64,000 bases of DNA from Spongospora subterranea f. sp. subterranea (Eukaryota; Endomyxa: Phytomyxea; Phytomyxea; Plasmodiophorida): NCBI GenBank assembly GCA_049724395.1, contig JAUGWO010000190.1:1-64000 (forward strand), read 5' to 3'. Shown here one piece after another: positions 46,185 to 58,163 of the stretch. The notes below the pieces were generated by a model that did no database searches, was not told where the DNA came from, and saw only the letters and a program-made list of their open reading frames with translations. The translations under genes were made by a program, and so were the position numbers. Within the stretch, counting starts at the first letter, position 1, and each line of letters opens with the position of its first letter.

Positions 46185-46845
46185 TCAGTTCTGCAAAAAT
46201 ATCAATTCTAGATCGAAACCACATCCAGAAATGTACATACTTTGTGGTTTCTGAGTATGAACCTCGATATTCGGCACCTTATTGTTATAATCTTTATCAG
46301 CGTCCGGTCCGTCATTTGACCTTCTTCCTTTAAACTTTGTTAAGAACCGTCGCCATACTGTTTTTAAATATTCCAGGACAGAAGTGTATTTTGATTTCTT
46401 GACCTCTCCCTGATCAATTTTTTTGTCATGGCTTCCTTGGCTCTCTGATCCTTTTGGCGCTGGACCTTCACCATATGAGTTCAAAATTGTTCCTGGCTGG
46501 TGGGAATCTCGGGACATAGGGGAAGTATTCGCCCGTAACATATTGATGAATTCATTGATAACAACCTCTCGATGTCGATGGGCAGCATTCTCCAACTCAA
46601 TAGCATCTTGCTTGTTGATATTTGGATGGGTTTCAACATACTCAACGACGTGTTTTCTAAAATGCGAGAAGGCCGACTCTAGGGCAGGGTTTGGCAAAGA
46701 ACAATGGTTGATTCCGCCACCGTCTTTGTGCCTATTATGCCGAGACGTTTAGGAACAATGAATCGAAGTTCTCTGACATAATATACCTTGCATTACTACT
46801 GAATATGATGCCCAAAAAGACAATCATGCACATAATGGTCCTCAT
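46185..46845 (-). CDS. Small secreted protein with 59-nt signal-peptide exon
   Basis: Exon 1 (46787-46845, 59 nt) encodes MRTIMCMIVFLGIIFSSNA plus two bases; a 55-bp phase-2 intron follows (46732-46786); exon 2 continues HKDGGGINHCSLPNP. A helical segment has FRKHVVEYVETHPNINK and LENAAHRHREVVINEF; the tail is polar and basic (KKSKYTSVLEYLKTVWRRF). No known domain is recognised. The helical segment resembles one in the same position of the gene at 55767-58163 (VxEYxxxxPxxxK). The stop at 46185 assumes no further intron; one could lie near 46220. Likely a secreted, lineage-specific protein. Confidence 0.72.
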
Positions 46846-47531
46846 TTCCACAGCAGTCAAAGCCAACGCGGTCTAATTTCGTGTGAATTATAGAATGAGC
46901 AATGTGCCAGTGTCCCATAGAATTTGCTGCCAGGTATGTGGGTGTTGGACAACGCCCTGGGGTATGTCCATTTCCCCACCTGCTGTTTTCGAGATATTTG
47001 TTGCACCTGTGCCCTGTGAGGAATTACAGTAGATTATGACGATAAGCTAAGAGCCATCTGCTCAATGCTGAAATCAATGCAACATCTCACAATTCAAGCC
47101 ACTATCTTTAAACATTAATGTCATCTGAATTCTGAAATGTTTTTGCGACCTACAACAAACGCGTGTACAGTTCCTGCTTTACCAACTGACGGAACTTCAA
47201 ATGTTGATGACACATCCGCATCCGTCTTGCATATCAATATGAGCTCCTTTTTCGATCTGGTGTATGTTTCATCGGCAGGTGAAGTTTCGATTGTTTGTGA
47301 GGGGAGGAACTACACAAGCGTTTTTTAGATCGCGGCAGTGTTTCCGGTGGGTTTCTGTTTGGTCGATGGCGGCAAATTCACAAAGAGGGCAATTCCACAA
47401 ACATGTCAGTAATGAGCGTCAATAAAGAACGTCACGCTATTACTATCACCCTACAAGTCATTTCCAAAAAATAGAGTTTTATTAGATTTTGCAATGATTC
47501 GGCAGCGGTCAACGCCAAATCCGCTGACACC
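46846..47531. other. Divergent upstream region, nothing recognised
   Basis: About 690 bp between the starts of the small secreted protein and the methylthiotransferase, so it holds two promoters. No element could be named. Confidence 0.4.
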
Positions 47532-50094
47532 ATGCAAACGGTGTCGTGCCGACTACACTGTATGGCGACATCGTTGTCAAGTCACGCAATCAGAAAACTG
47601 CGGTCATGCAGCAACAAATGTGGGGTTCCAGGTAACAAGAACATGCTGAAATCGGTAATGTATCATCGTGGTCACTCCATATTCGTCGCCATCTCGTCTC
47701 TACATCGATTCGGTATCAGGCTCTCATCGTCGATCAGCAGCCGTGGTCGATTACCAGATGACGGGAAATCACTTTCCGATTTTATTCGATCGGCGACAAC
47801 GGCACATCATGTCCAGGCTGGGCCGACAACAACAGACACGCATAACCAAGTGTTAGAAAAAGAACAGACCGGAGGCAGAAGGCACTACTGTATAGAGACT
47901 TATGGATGCCAGGTGAAACGGTTGACCAGGTTGTGCAATTTGCTGCCAATGTTTACTCGACGGGTGTGTCATTTTAGATGAACGTATCTGATTCTGAGAT
48001 TGTCGATTCCATTTTGACAAACCATGGGTTCCAACGAACCTCAGAGGCATCTGCTGCTGAAATTGTTCTGATCAACACATGCTCAGTAAGAAGCAACGGT
48101 AATGCTCCGATAATTGTTGATTATCGACTCAGATACGAGAAAGAGCCGAGGATAAAGTCTGGTCTCGTCTGTATGAACTCCGAGCGTTACGTCAAGGACG
48201 AAAACGTCGTACAATTGCTGTGTTGGGATGGTAATACCTCTCATTGCCTACGTTTATTGTTGTCCAACCGGCATATATGTTGTCAGCATGGCAGAGCGAC
48301 TCAAGACCAAGTTGTTAGAAGTAGATCAACTGGTGGATGTTGTTGCTGGGCCTGATAGTTATCGTGATCTGCCAAGATTATTATCTTTAGCTGACGGCGG
48401 CGAATCAGCTGTCAATGTTTTGCTTTCCCTCGATGTATTTTTCGTGATTATTCTGACAAATGGTTTATGTTTGACTTAATTCTGTAGGAGACATATGCCG
48501 ATATTGCACCCGTGCGATTAGACTCTAACTCAGTCTCTGCTTATGTATCCATAATGCGCGGATGCAACAATCTTTGCTCATACTGTAATGAGCTTTTTGA
48601 TTTCTAATTTGATTGCCATGTCATAATGAACATAGGCATCGTTCCTTATACTCGCGGTCGAGAACGTAGCCGCAACGCTGAAAGTATAATCAATGAAGTT
48701 CGTCAATTGTCGCAGCAAGGATTCAAAGAGGTTGGAGATAGGTCCTTCTTGTTCGTTGTCGCTCATAGAATGCAGATTACTCTCCTCGGCCAGAATGTTA
48801 ACTCTTATAACGATATTAGTCAAGCGGAAAAAGGTAACTACACTCTTGAAGATTTCAACCTAACGAGCGGATTTTCTCAAAAAACGAAGGTTAAACGATT
48901 TTCACCGAACCTTGATCCTTATCTAACATATGGCTTATATAGCGTTCTTCCCGGATGGGCATTCGTTTCCCGGAATTACTTCGCCGCTGCGCGGAAATCG
49001 ATCCTGAAATTCGTTTACGGTATGACATATACTGTTGATTTGCGGTCGGTTATCTTCAGTTTCATGTATCATGGCCTTAGGTTCACATCTCCACATCCAA
49101 AAGATTTTCCTTATGAGTTACTGCAGGTATTTCTACTTTTTCACTAATCGCTTCTCATTTGCTTATTGAATTCTTGTGTTAAGGTGATTGCCGATTTCGA
49201 CAACGTTTGCAATTCAGTACATATTCCTGCACAAAGTGGCAGCAATGCGATATTGGAAGCAATGAAACGGGATTACACGGTTGAGGCCTATAAAGAATTG
49301 ATCTCGTAATGCGTATTTAAACCCTTTGCCACCTGGTTTCTGAACTAGTTTTTAAGCGCTGTACGCGATACTATACCAGGCTGTGCCATTACTAGTGATT
49401 TCATCACTGGTTTTTGTGGAGAAACCGAAATGGATCACGAAATGAGTCTAGTCAGTATAATTCGTCTCCGAAATTCAGCTTCGTTATAATGCGTTGCAAT
49501 TCAGGACTTGATTCGCTCAGTCGGCTATTCCCATGCATTCATGTTCGCATATTCACAAAGGTAAACCGATGTGTGCTGGGACATTTTTAACATTCCCGTT
49601 GCGCTCAAACTTAATTACAGAGAAAACACAACAGCTCAGCGCCGACTGCAGGATGATGTACCAAGCGACGTAAAAGGAAGAAGACTGCGAGAGATGACAG
49701 AATTGTTTCATAATGTAGCACGATCTAATGCCTTTCAACTGGTTGGAACCCGACAATTGGTTCTTGTTGAAGGTGACAGTAAGCGGTGCGTAAATGTTGA
49801 ATTTGTGCAATGGATACTTCTTGCTTACGATTTATAGGTCCCATAAATCCTTCAGTGGACGCTCGGATTCCAATATAAAAGTCGTCTTCCCAAAGGTCGC
49901 TTTGCCAGGTAATTATCGAGTAACATTTGCACCATTGCTTATTCATTATAGGGACAACTGATGAACTTACTCAAATTCCCGATATCGGCACATACGTATC
50001 CGTCGATATTACATCAGCAACTCAAAGAACGATGCTAGGGACACCTGTTAATCGAACTACACTTCAAGGATTTCATGATTCACGATCTTGCTGA
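47532..50094 (+). CDS. Radical-SAM tRNA methylthiotransferase, MiaB/CDK5RAP1 type
   Basis: Adds a methylthio group to i6A37 of tRNAs, in mitochondria for CDK5RAP1. The N-terminal UPF0004 domain has [10 protein letters not shown], then, after an intron (47916-47980), [13 protein letters not shown] and VLINTCSVR, which supply two cluster cysteines; a third lies in [18 protein letters not shown]. The radical-SAM cluster motif is CNNLCSYC (about 48560). After another intron come [16 protein letters not shown] and [11 protein letters not shown]. The end has a TRAM-like domain ([24 protein letters not shown]). The first 100 or so residues are basic and Ser-rich and may be a mitochondrial presequence. 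The start at 47532 and the first introns are uncertain. The stop lies 63 bp from the AFG1 stop. Confidence 0.88.
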
Positions 50095-50157
50095 TTTACG
50101 TCGGTTGACTATTAATTGTACAATATATTTTCATTATTAGTAAGCGCAAAATGTTGG

Positions 50158-51587
50158 TTAAATTTCATCCTTATCGGCAGATCGTTTCTTTCGCTTCAAG
50201 TCTCCAGCAACAATGTACTCTTTGCTTTGCATTTCAATTAGTCTAGAAAGACATCGATGAAATGCAAAAACTTCATCATAAGCTTCACTTTTACTCTCTG
50301 GTCTATAACAAGCTTTTCTCAGCAGGTGGAGTCAAGTCTAAAAACCAGTCTTAAAATACCTGAATAATTCTTCTGGTTTGCAAGCTGCCAAACAAATCAA
50401 TCGAACCTTCATCTGGTATAGCTCATCAACAAGGACAATAAATCGCCTCAAAACGTTCCGGGATTCAACGCTAAATTTAGGAACCTAAAAGCAATTTTTA
50501 GAAGGAAAAAAATTTCGATGACCATATCGTTTTTACTCCTTCCAAAAACAAAGTGTGGAAATTCGATGCAATTGCTGCGTAATCGGCAGAACCTAATGCA
50601 ACATCGCATAAATCCTCAAAATTAAATAAAGCGACTCCATTGACTGTCGAAGGGATATTTAAGTCACGCCCTTGGCTAAGTGAAACCTGATTATAACCTG
50701 CCAATTCGGCTAATACAACACCGCTAACCCCACTGCAACTGTCTTCGATTTCGGTGTTCGATTGTCAGTAAGCAATCGAAATGCGTTGAAAAACTCTTCT
50801 TGCTTTTCTTTCAAAGGAAAGAAAAACGTTCCGCTGAGAGACACACCTTCCTTCCGGTAATCAACATGAGAATCCAGATTGAGTATTTCGCATTTGGAGC
50901 AAAGCTGAAAACATGCGATTAGTCAGATATTCCGAAAAGTGGAGCTAAAGACCTGATCAATGAAAGAAAGAAACTGTTCTCTTTGGATGCCGTTCTTATA
51001 CAGCTCATTGGGTGCACGATTCGATGTAAAGATAAAAACGACTCCATAAGAAAACAGTTTGTCAAACAATCTCTTTATGATCATGGCGTCGGCGATATCG
51101 GTAACTGTTATTTTCGACGTTAATATTCATGTCCAAATAAGGACCAACTTGTGACCTTGAAATTCATCAAAACAAATCAAATGGGCTTCGGAACCGATAC
51201 TGTGAGCTAACGGGGGAATTGGGTCACAATCGGCAACATCCTTGTCTCGAGTCAATCTCCAATGATGAATCCTTTCATGGACATTAACCATGAATGAATT
51301 GAAATGAACTCGCTTCTTACGAGAAACAAGAGCGCAATCGTAAAAAATGTCCTGATTTAGGGTTTTGAAAACCGATCGAAAGCGGAGACATATACACAAC
51401 TGACCATTAGTAAAGTCTTTCCCGTGCCAGGAGAGCCATATATATATAATCCCTTTGGAGTTGGGCGCTGATTTCCCGAACCGCCGATGAAGCGGTGGAG
51501 ATAAGAAAGTGCCCCGTTGTTCACAAGCTTGAAATGATCCGGAGTGTACGAGATTAGGTCATGATGCAATTTATCCAGAGCCTTCAT
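50158..51587 (-). CDS. AFG1/LACE1-like mitochondrial AAA ATPase
   Basis: ATPase of the AFG1 family, involved in turnover of mitochondrial respiratory-chain subunits. Exon 1 has [12 protein letters not shown], then [18 protein letters not shown] (Walker A). After a short intron it continues [30 protein letters not shown] and the Walker B block HLICFDEFQ, followed by [34 protein letters not shown] and REQFLSFI. Later exons give [10 protein letters not shown] and the C-terminus [13 protein letters not shown] with a basic tail. The start is the ATG at 51587; an additional upstream exon for a mitochondrial presequence is likely. Convergent with the methylthiotransferase gene. Confidence 0.9.
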
Positions 51588-51963
51588 AACTGGAACCTGC
51601 CGAGAATCATGGCGAATCGAGCCCGATTTTACCAGCCATTCGTACTGGCAAACAATCGAATCAGGAAAAACACATCATATATGATATTTGCAATCGACAA
51701 AGATATTTGCAATCGCATAACGTTGAACATCAAGCGAAAGCGCTGAATAACATTCAAAATATGAATAGACAAAAAGACCATTGAAGAGGGAGTATGTGAT
51801 CCTGGCGCGTTTGACAGCAGCTTTCTAGAGAAGTTGCGAACAAACATGTTTGGGGTGGCCGGCCTGCAGCGTCAGACGATCACTGCAATGCCGGCCGACA
51901 GAACCGGTGGATGGTCTCTGGTTGAGATGACAATGACGGGGGTGACTGGGCTTGGGAACTACC
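51588..51963. other. Upstream flank of AFG1-like gene
   Basis: Should hold the promoter and possibly a presequence exon. A frame at 51629-51847 (minus) shows no clear presequence. Confidence 0.4.
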
Positions 51964-53207
51964 CCATAGGTTGAGACTACCCACCGGCTGAGAGTTGAGA
52001 CCACCGGTTGAGAGTTGAGACTACCCACAGGTTGAGAGTTGAGACCACCGGTTGAGAGTTGAGACCACTGGTTGAGAGTTGAGACCACCGTGTTGAGAGT
52101 TGAGACCACCGTGTTGAGAGTTGAGACCACCGTGTTGAGAGTTGAGACCACCGTGTTGAGAGTTGAGACTACCCACCGGTTGAGAGTTGAGACCACCGGT
52201 TGAGAGTTGAGACCACTGGTTGAGAGTTGAGACCACCGTGTTGAGAGTTGAGACCACCGTGTTGAGAGTTGAGACCACCGGTTGAGAGTTGAGACCACAG
52301 GTTGAGAGTTGAGGCTACCCACAGGTTGAGAGTTGAGGCTACCGGTTGAGAGTTGAGACCACCGGTTGAGAGTTGAGACCACCGTGTTGAGAGTTGAGAC
52401 CACCGGTTGAAAGTTGAGACCACCGGTTGAGAGTTGAGACCACCGGTTGAGAGTTGAGACCACCGGTTGAGAGTTGAGACCACCGTGTTGAGAGTTGAGA
52501 CCACCGTGTTGAGAGTTGAGACCACCGTGTTGAGAGTTGAGACTACCCACCGGTTGAGAGTTGAGACCACCGGTTGAGAGTTGAGACCACTGGTTGAGAG
52601 TTGAGACCACCGTGTTGAGAGTTGAGACCACCGTGTTGAGAGTTGAGACCACCGGTTGAGAGTTGAGACCACAGGTTGAGAGTTGAGGCTACCCACAGGT
52701 TGAGAGTTGAGGCTACCGGTTGAGAGTTGAGACCACCGGTTGAGAGTTGAGACCACCGTGTTGAGAGTTGAGACCACCGTGTTGAGAGTTGAGACCACCG
52801 TGTTGAGAGTTGAGACCACCGTGTTGAGAGTTGAGACCACCGGTTGAAAGTTGAGACCACCGGTTGAGAGTTGAGACCACCGGTTGAGAGTTGAGACCAC
52901 CGTGTTGAGAGTTGAGACCACCGGTTGAGAGTTGAGACCACCGGTTGAGAGTTGAGACCACCGGTTGAGAGTTGAGGCTACCCACCGGTTGAGAGTTGAG
53001 ACTACCCACAGGTTGAGACCACTACCCCAGGTTGAGAGTTGAGACCAGGTTGAGAGTTGAGACTACCCACCGGTTGAGAGTTGAGACCACCGGTTGAGAG
53101 TTGAGACCACCGGTTGAGAGTTGAGACCACCGTGTTGAGAGTCGAGACCACCGGTTGAGAGTTGAGACCACCGGTTGAGAGTTGAGACTACCCACAGGTT
53201 GAGACCA
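51964..53207. repeat. Minisatellite of 20/21-bp units, about 1.2 kb
   Basis: Roughly sixty tandem units of GGTTGAGAGTTGAGACCACC and the 21-bp variant GTGTTGAGAGTTGAGACCACC, with occasional longer variants containing CTACCCACC. Variants come in blocks that recur (for example around 52030-52330 and 52550-52740), showing segmental duplication inside the array. Long minus-strand frames reading STLN...VV repeats are by-products. Confidence 0.97.
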
Positions 53208-53370
53208 GTGGGCCGCTGCCCGCTCTCACAACATCAGTGCGATCCGACATTGCAGGTTTCGGAGTCCAATTCCGTCATCTATAGCCATTTCCCGGCCTAC
53301 CAGTCCCCAGGGGAACATGAGACCGATCATCACTCGAGCGCGGGTTTTGAACACACGGGCAGGAAACATT

Positions 53371-54206
53371 GAGGCGTTCTACCGAGAGGTCAACTGTTAA
53401 CAACCATCGAGGCGTTCTACCGAGAGGTCAACTGTTAACAACCATCGAGGCGTTCTACCGAGAGGTCAACTGTTAACAACCATCGAGGCGCTCTACCGAG
53501 AGGTCAACTGTCAACAACCATCGAGGCGTTCTACCGAGAGGTCAACTGTTAACAACCATCGAGGCGTTCTACCGAGAGGTCAACTGTTAACAACCATCGA
53601 GGCGCTCTACCGAGAGGTCAACTGTTAACAACCATCGAGGCGCTCTACCGAGAGGTCAACTGTTAACAACCATCGAGGCGTTCTACCGAGAGGTCAACTG
53701 TTAACAACCATCGAGGCGTTCTACCGAGAGGTCAACTGTTAACAACCATCGAGGCGTTCTACCGAGAGGTCAACTGTTAACAACCATCGAGGCGTTCTAC
53801 CGAGAGGTCAACTGTTAACAACCATCGAGGCGCTCTACCGAGAGGTCAACTGTCAACAACCATCGAGGCGTTCTACCGAGAGGTCAACTGTTAACAACCA
53901 TCGAGGCGTTCTACCGAGAGGTCAACTGTTAACAACCATCGAGGCGCTCTACCGAGAGGTCAACTGTTAACAACCATCGAGGCGCTCTACCGAGAGGTCA
54001 ACTGTTAACAACCATCGAGGCGTTCTACCGAGAGGTCAACTGTTAACAACCATCGAGGCGTTCTACCGAGAGGTCAACTGTTAACAACCATCGAGGCGTT
54101 CTACCGAGAGGTCAACTGTTAACAACCATCGAGGCGCTCTACCGAGAGGTCAACTGTTAACAACCATCGAGGCGCTCTACCGAGAGGTCAACTGTTAACA
54201 ACCATC
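53371..54206. repeat. Minisatellite of 22 units of exactly 38 bp
   Basis: The unit begins GAGGCGTTCTACCGAGAGGT and ends AACAACCATC. 836 bp equals 22 x 38. Variation is almost limited to one site (GCGTTC or GCGCTC) and one TTAA/TCAA change, so the array is young or kept homogeneous. All three frames tend to close, so it is not coding. Confidence 0.97.
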
Positions 54207-54221
54207 GATCACAATATACTA

Positions 54222-54811
54222 TGGGATTGATCATCGCCGCTACCCTAAAACGTGTTATCCCTAATTTACGTGCAACAACATTGCCATGAACATGCTGCGT
54301 CAACAGGAGATTACCTGCAGCGACGATCTAAGCGCGTTTTACATCAAAATGTATACAAGAGACACAATGGATTTATGCAAATAGAATGGCTCGACAACCT
54401 GACGGCAACAGGTGATGGTGGAACGCGCCTGGAATATACTGCAAGGCGTCGCATTGTTCGTTCCGAATCGTCAGTGAACCATCATTTAACGATGTGTTCA
54501 GACAAGCGATATTGCAAAAGCGTTTACAGATGCAGCCGGCGATCATCCAACAATGGCCGCCTCCGTGACATTCCTCTTTATTTGTCGTTCCTGAACACGT
54601 CTGGTTTGATTTCATTAGTGAATAAACACGTTCCACCATCACCTGTTGCCATCAGGTTGTCGAGCCATTCAAATAAATCCATTGTGACTCTTGTATACAC
54701 ATTGATGTGAAACGCGCTTAGATCATCGCTGCAGGTAATCTCCATTTGACGCAGCATGTTCATGGCACTGTTGCTGGCATAACACGTTTTGGGAGCGGCG
54801 ATGATCATCCC
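54222..54811. repeat. Inverted repeat next to the 38-bp array
   Basis: 54222-54425 (with GCCATGAACATGCTGCGTCA) and about 54630-54811 are imperfect reverse complements. The left arm lacks one block and the two differ at several places. The spacer is about 210 bp. No protein was recognised. Confidence 0.85.
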
Positions 54812-55766
54812 ATTCGATACTGAATGGACGTGTCGTCGGGGCGTTCCGGGTCCGAATGGCCATATACAGGCGCGGGAGTCGATGGGTTTCGTCATTCGGT
54901 TGTCTGTGAATTGGCACCTACCCCCTTTGGAGAAGCTTTTGGCTATGAGCAGAAATTTATTCGAGGAGCCAGAAGGGAATCGGATAGTGGAATGAAATGC
55001 GGCAGCGGAATCCCAAAATGGTTGAGCAAGTCTTTCGCATCAGAATACTGTTTATCATATTGATGTCGAGACAAGAAATGAGACATCAGGAAGCTGGGGC
55101 GTTTCACCCGTTCTGGGTTGCCACTTTTTGTGTTTACGGGGATTCTGGCCATCAAATTGGCACCGTGAATTGCAGCCGTTAGGTAAATGGTTATGAGCTC
55201 AATATGCCCCTGTATCCCTAAATTCTTCACAGCCTTTCGTTTGTTCATCATTTGACATTTGTCAAATGCTGTAGATCTGTATTTTTGTTTCTCTTATCGG
55301 TTGAAACAGCGTCCCGAGCTCTGACAGGCTCTATGTTTTTCACAGATTTGAACTTAAAAGAGGAAGTTTCCATCATTCTGTCTTATCACATTGAATAGGC
55401 CTCGCCAGGACCTATATCATTGCACATGGTGAGGATATTAGAGTTGGCGATTGCACTTGCCAGGTTCGTGTATTTGAATCTTTCCTTTCACAATCTTGAC
55501 CCAGGTGTATAATGGGAGCCAACAGACAATCTGGTGAATCAACCAGCCATTTGCTCTAACTTGTTTAAAACTCAAACAATAATTGAATTTAATGTAAACA
55601 GGGGTGTTGTATTTTTTCGTATTACACAATCATTTCAATCGCCATTTTAGCTTAACTCTCTGCCTTCTTTTTTGTCATGGAAATGTATATGAAGGTCCCG
55701 ACCATTGTTTTCAATCTTGACTACGTGCTTTTGTCGTTGTTGTTATAACAAAAAGAGGTATTTTTT
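54812..55766. other. Noncoding or unrecognised
   Basis: About 950 bp between the inverted repeat and the secreted protein gene. A 102-codon minus-strand frame at 54943-55251 shows no domain. Confidence 0.45.
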
Positions 55767-58163
55767 TCATTTCCCGAGCAGATGAAATCTTTTATGTTTT
55801 TTCTCCTTGGTTTTCCCTACTTCTCCATTCGCACCTTTTTTCTTAGAAAGGTGCCAAAATGATGGTCTTTCGGCTTTCTCCTCAGTAGCTTTATTCGGAA
55901 ATATCCCGTATTGGCTCGTTTCGGTTTTTGCACCTTCTTGATAATCAGCTTCTCTCTGTTCATTAATTTCATTAGAAGACGTCCCAGCGTTTATATCTTG
56001 GGTCTGATCACTTTCATGTTGTCCACCTCCTTTAATTTCATCGGATTTGCATGAAGATGCCTCATGTTGTGTCTTTCCGGTCGAACAGTTTTCGCCATTA
56101 CCATCTTTGCCTTTTTTTTTGAAAATACTCCAGGATTTTTTACTACCTTCCTTTTTGTCATTGCTTCCGTCTGACTGTTCATCTTTTTTCTTCTTCAATA
56201 GATTAGGTAATCTTGGATATTTTTTTCTGATTTTGACGCATTCTCGATTCTCTTCTTTCTCATCGAGCGTGACCGCCGGGGCGAGATTATTGTCAACAGA
56301 AAAGGATTGATCCATCGAGATCTCATCATCAGCTTCTTGATCAGGCGACCTTTTCTCGTGTCCCTTGATCTTGTCCGCATATGAGGGTCCCTGCCATTGT
56401 CTGTCTTCGGTCCCGATTGCTTTTGGACGTTCGTCTTTGTGTGACTTTGTCAGAATAGACTGTCTTCCGTCGATGTTTTTTGCGCCTTTGTCGCCATCAG
56501 AAAGATGTTTTTTCCTTTTCTTTAGAAAATTGGGTAGAGATAATCCTTTTCTTGTCTTGGCGCATTCCGGATTCTCGTCTGACTTTTCATCGAGCGTGAC
56601 TGCCCAGGAATAATCATTGTCAACAGAAAAGGATCGATCGGTCGAGCTCTCATGATCAACTTCTTGATCAGGATACGAACTCTGCTGTTCCTTGCGCTTG
56701 TCTGCATATAAAGGTCCCTGCCATTGTCTGGTTTCGGTCCTGACCGTTTCTGGATGTTCATCTTTGTGCGTCTTTGTCAAAAGCGACTGTTTCCCGTCCT
56801 CGTTTTTTTCGCCCTTGGTGTCATCAGAAAGATCTTTGTCCTTTTTCTTGAATAAATTAGATAGTCCTAGAAATGATCCTTCCTTTGTCTTGACGCATTC
56901 CTGATTCTTATCTGATTTTTCATCGAGCGTGACCGCCGGGGACTGATTATTTTCAACAGAACAGGATCGATCCGTCGAACTCTCGTCATCATCTTCTTGA
57001 AAAGGGGTCATTATCTTGATTTCCTTGATCTTGGCCGGTCCCGGCCATTGCCTGGATTCGGTATCAACTACACTTTGGTGTTCATCTTTGCGTGTCGTTG
57101 TGAGCAGAGATGGTTCCGCGTCGACATTCTTTTCGTCGTTGTTGCCATCAGAAACGTCTTTTCTCGTCTTCCCAAACAGATAAAATATCTTACGTGATTT
57201 CCTCTCGGGTTTCCCTACTTCTCCATTCGCCTTGTTTTTCCTCTTGAAAAGACGCCACCCATTTCGGAAGAGTCGTTTTTTGGCCTTCTCCTCATTGACT
57301 TTACATGGCTCTTCGCTACGTTCCCCTTCGTGATTTTCAGCTACTTCCTCCTCATTAATTTTATGAGACGGTTTGTCAGTGTTTATCTCTTGGGTCTTAT
57401 CACTTTCATGATGTCCATCTCCTTCCTTTCCATTGGAATTGTTTGCAGGTGTCTCACGTTGTTTCTTTCCAACCTCACAGTCTTCAACGTTATCGCCTTC
57501 ACTTTCCTTACTCCAAGATTTTCCATCACCTCTCTTGTTGTCATTGCTGCCCTCTGACTGCTCATCTTTTTTCTTTCTTTTCAACGGGTTGAGGAATTTC
57601 AGAAATTGATGTTCCTTTGTCGTGGCGAATTCCTGATTCTCATATGATGTTTTATCGATCGTGACTACTGGGGCAAGGTTATTGTCAGATTGACCCGTCG
57701 AGCGCTCATCATCGGGTTCTTGATAACGGGAACGTTTCTCCTTTTTCTTGACCTTCTCCTTAGGGCAAGCCAGCTTTGAGTTCTCACATATCTTTGAGAC
57801 CGCTTGAACAGAATTCTCGTGAAATCTCTTGATGATATCATCCAAAACTCGAGGTTTCTTATTTCCGGGATAGGCCTTCATGTATTCATGTACGCGGACG
57901 ACAAACTCGGAAGCCGACAAGCCCGATGGTGAAGTTTCCGCGGTCGTTCCACGATCAGGCGACATCAGATCCTTGATGGCCGTGATGAAACTTGATGGCG
58001 CACTGGCTTGAGTTTTGACACCATCATACTTAGCTGCACTTGCCAATCTGTACCGTATTCGAATTAAAAAAAGAGGATTGAAGTGATGAACATGGATAAA
58101 TTACCCTGTATTGAAGCTGAATAGAGTACATAATATAACAGCAATCAAAGCGGTGATCTTCAT
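55767..58163 (-). CDS. Large secreted Lys/Glu-rich repeat protein with 59-nt signal-peptide exon
   Basis: Exon 1 (58105-58163, 59 nt) encodes MKITALIAVILCTLFSFNT plus two bases; a 57-bp phase-2 intron (58048-58104) follows. Exon 2 carries the rest, about 780 residues in all. The mature protein starts LASAAKYDGV and has a helical segment with FVVRVHEYMKAYPGNKK and FHENSVQAVSKI. The remainder is highly charged and internally repeated: one type-A unit (KDEQSEGSND...GEVGKPERK), three type-B units of about 108 residues (each with a QW[P/Q]GP block and DR/DQSxSVxN...AVT[L]DE), then a second type-A unit to the stop. Runs of basic residues could act in nucleic-acid or phospholipid binding, or nuclear import, if the protein is delivered to another cell. 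That is speculation; no known family is recognised. Confidence 0.8.

Noticed and set aside
51825-53009. Minus-strand open frames of 85-275 codons with repeated STLN/VV units
   Set aside because: They are produced by the 20/21-bp minisatellite in changing frames. There is no start context, and indels between 20- and 21-bp units shift the frame.
53371-54206. CRISPR-like regular repeats
   Set aside because: The units are contiguous 38-bp tandem copies without unique spacers, in a eukaryotic context; it is a minisatellite.
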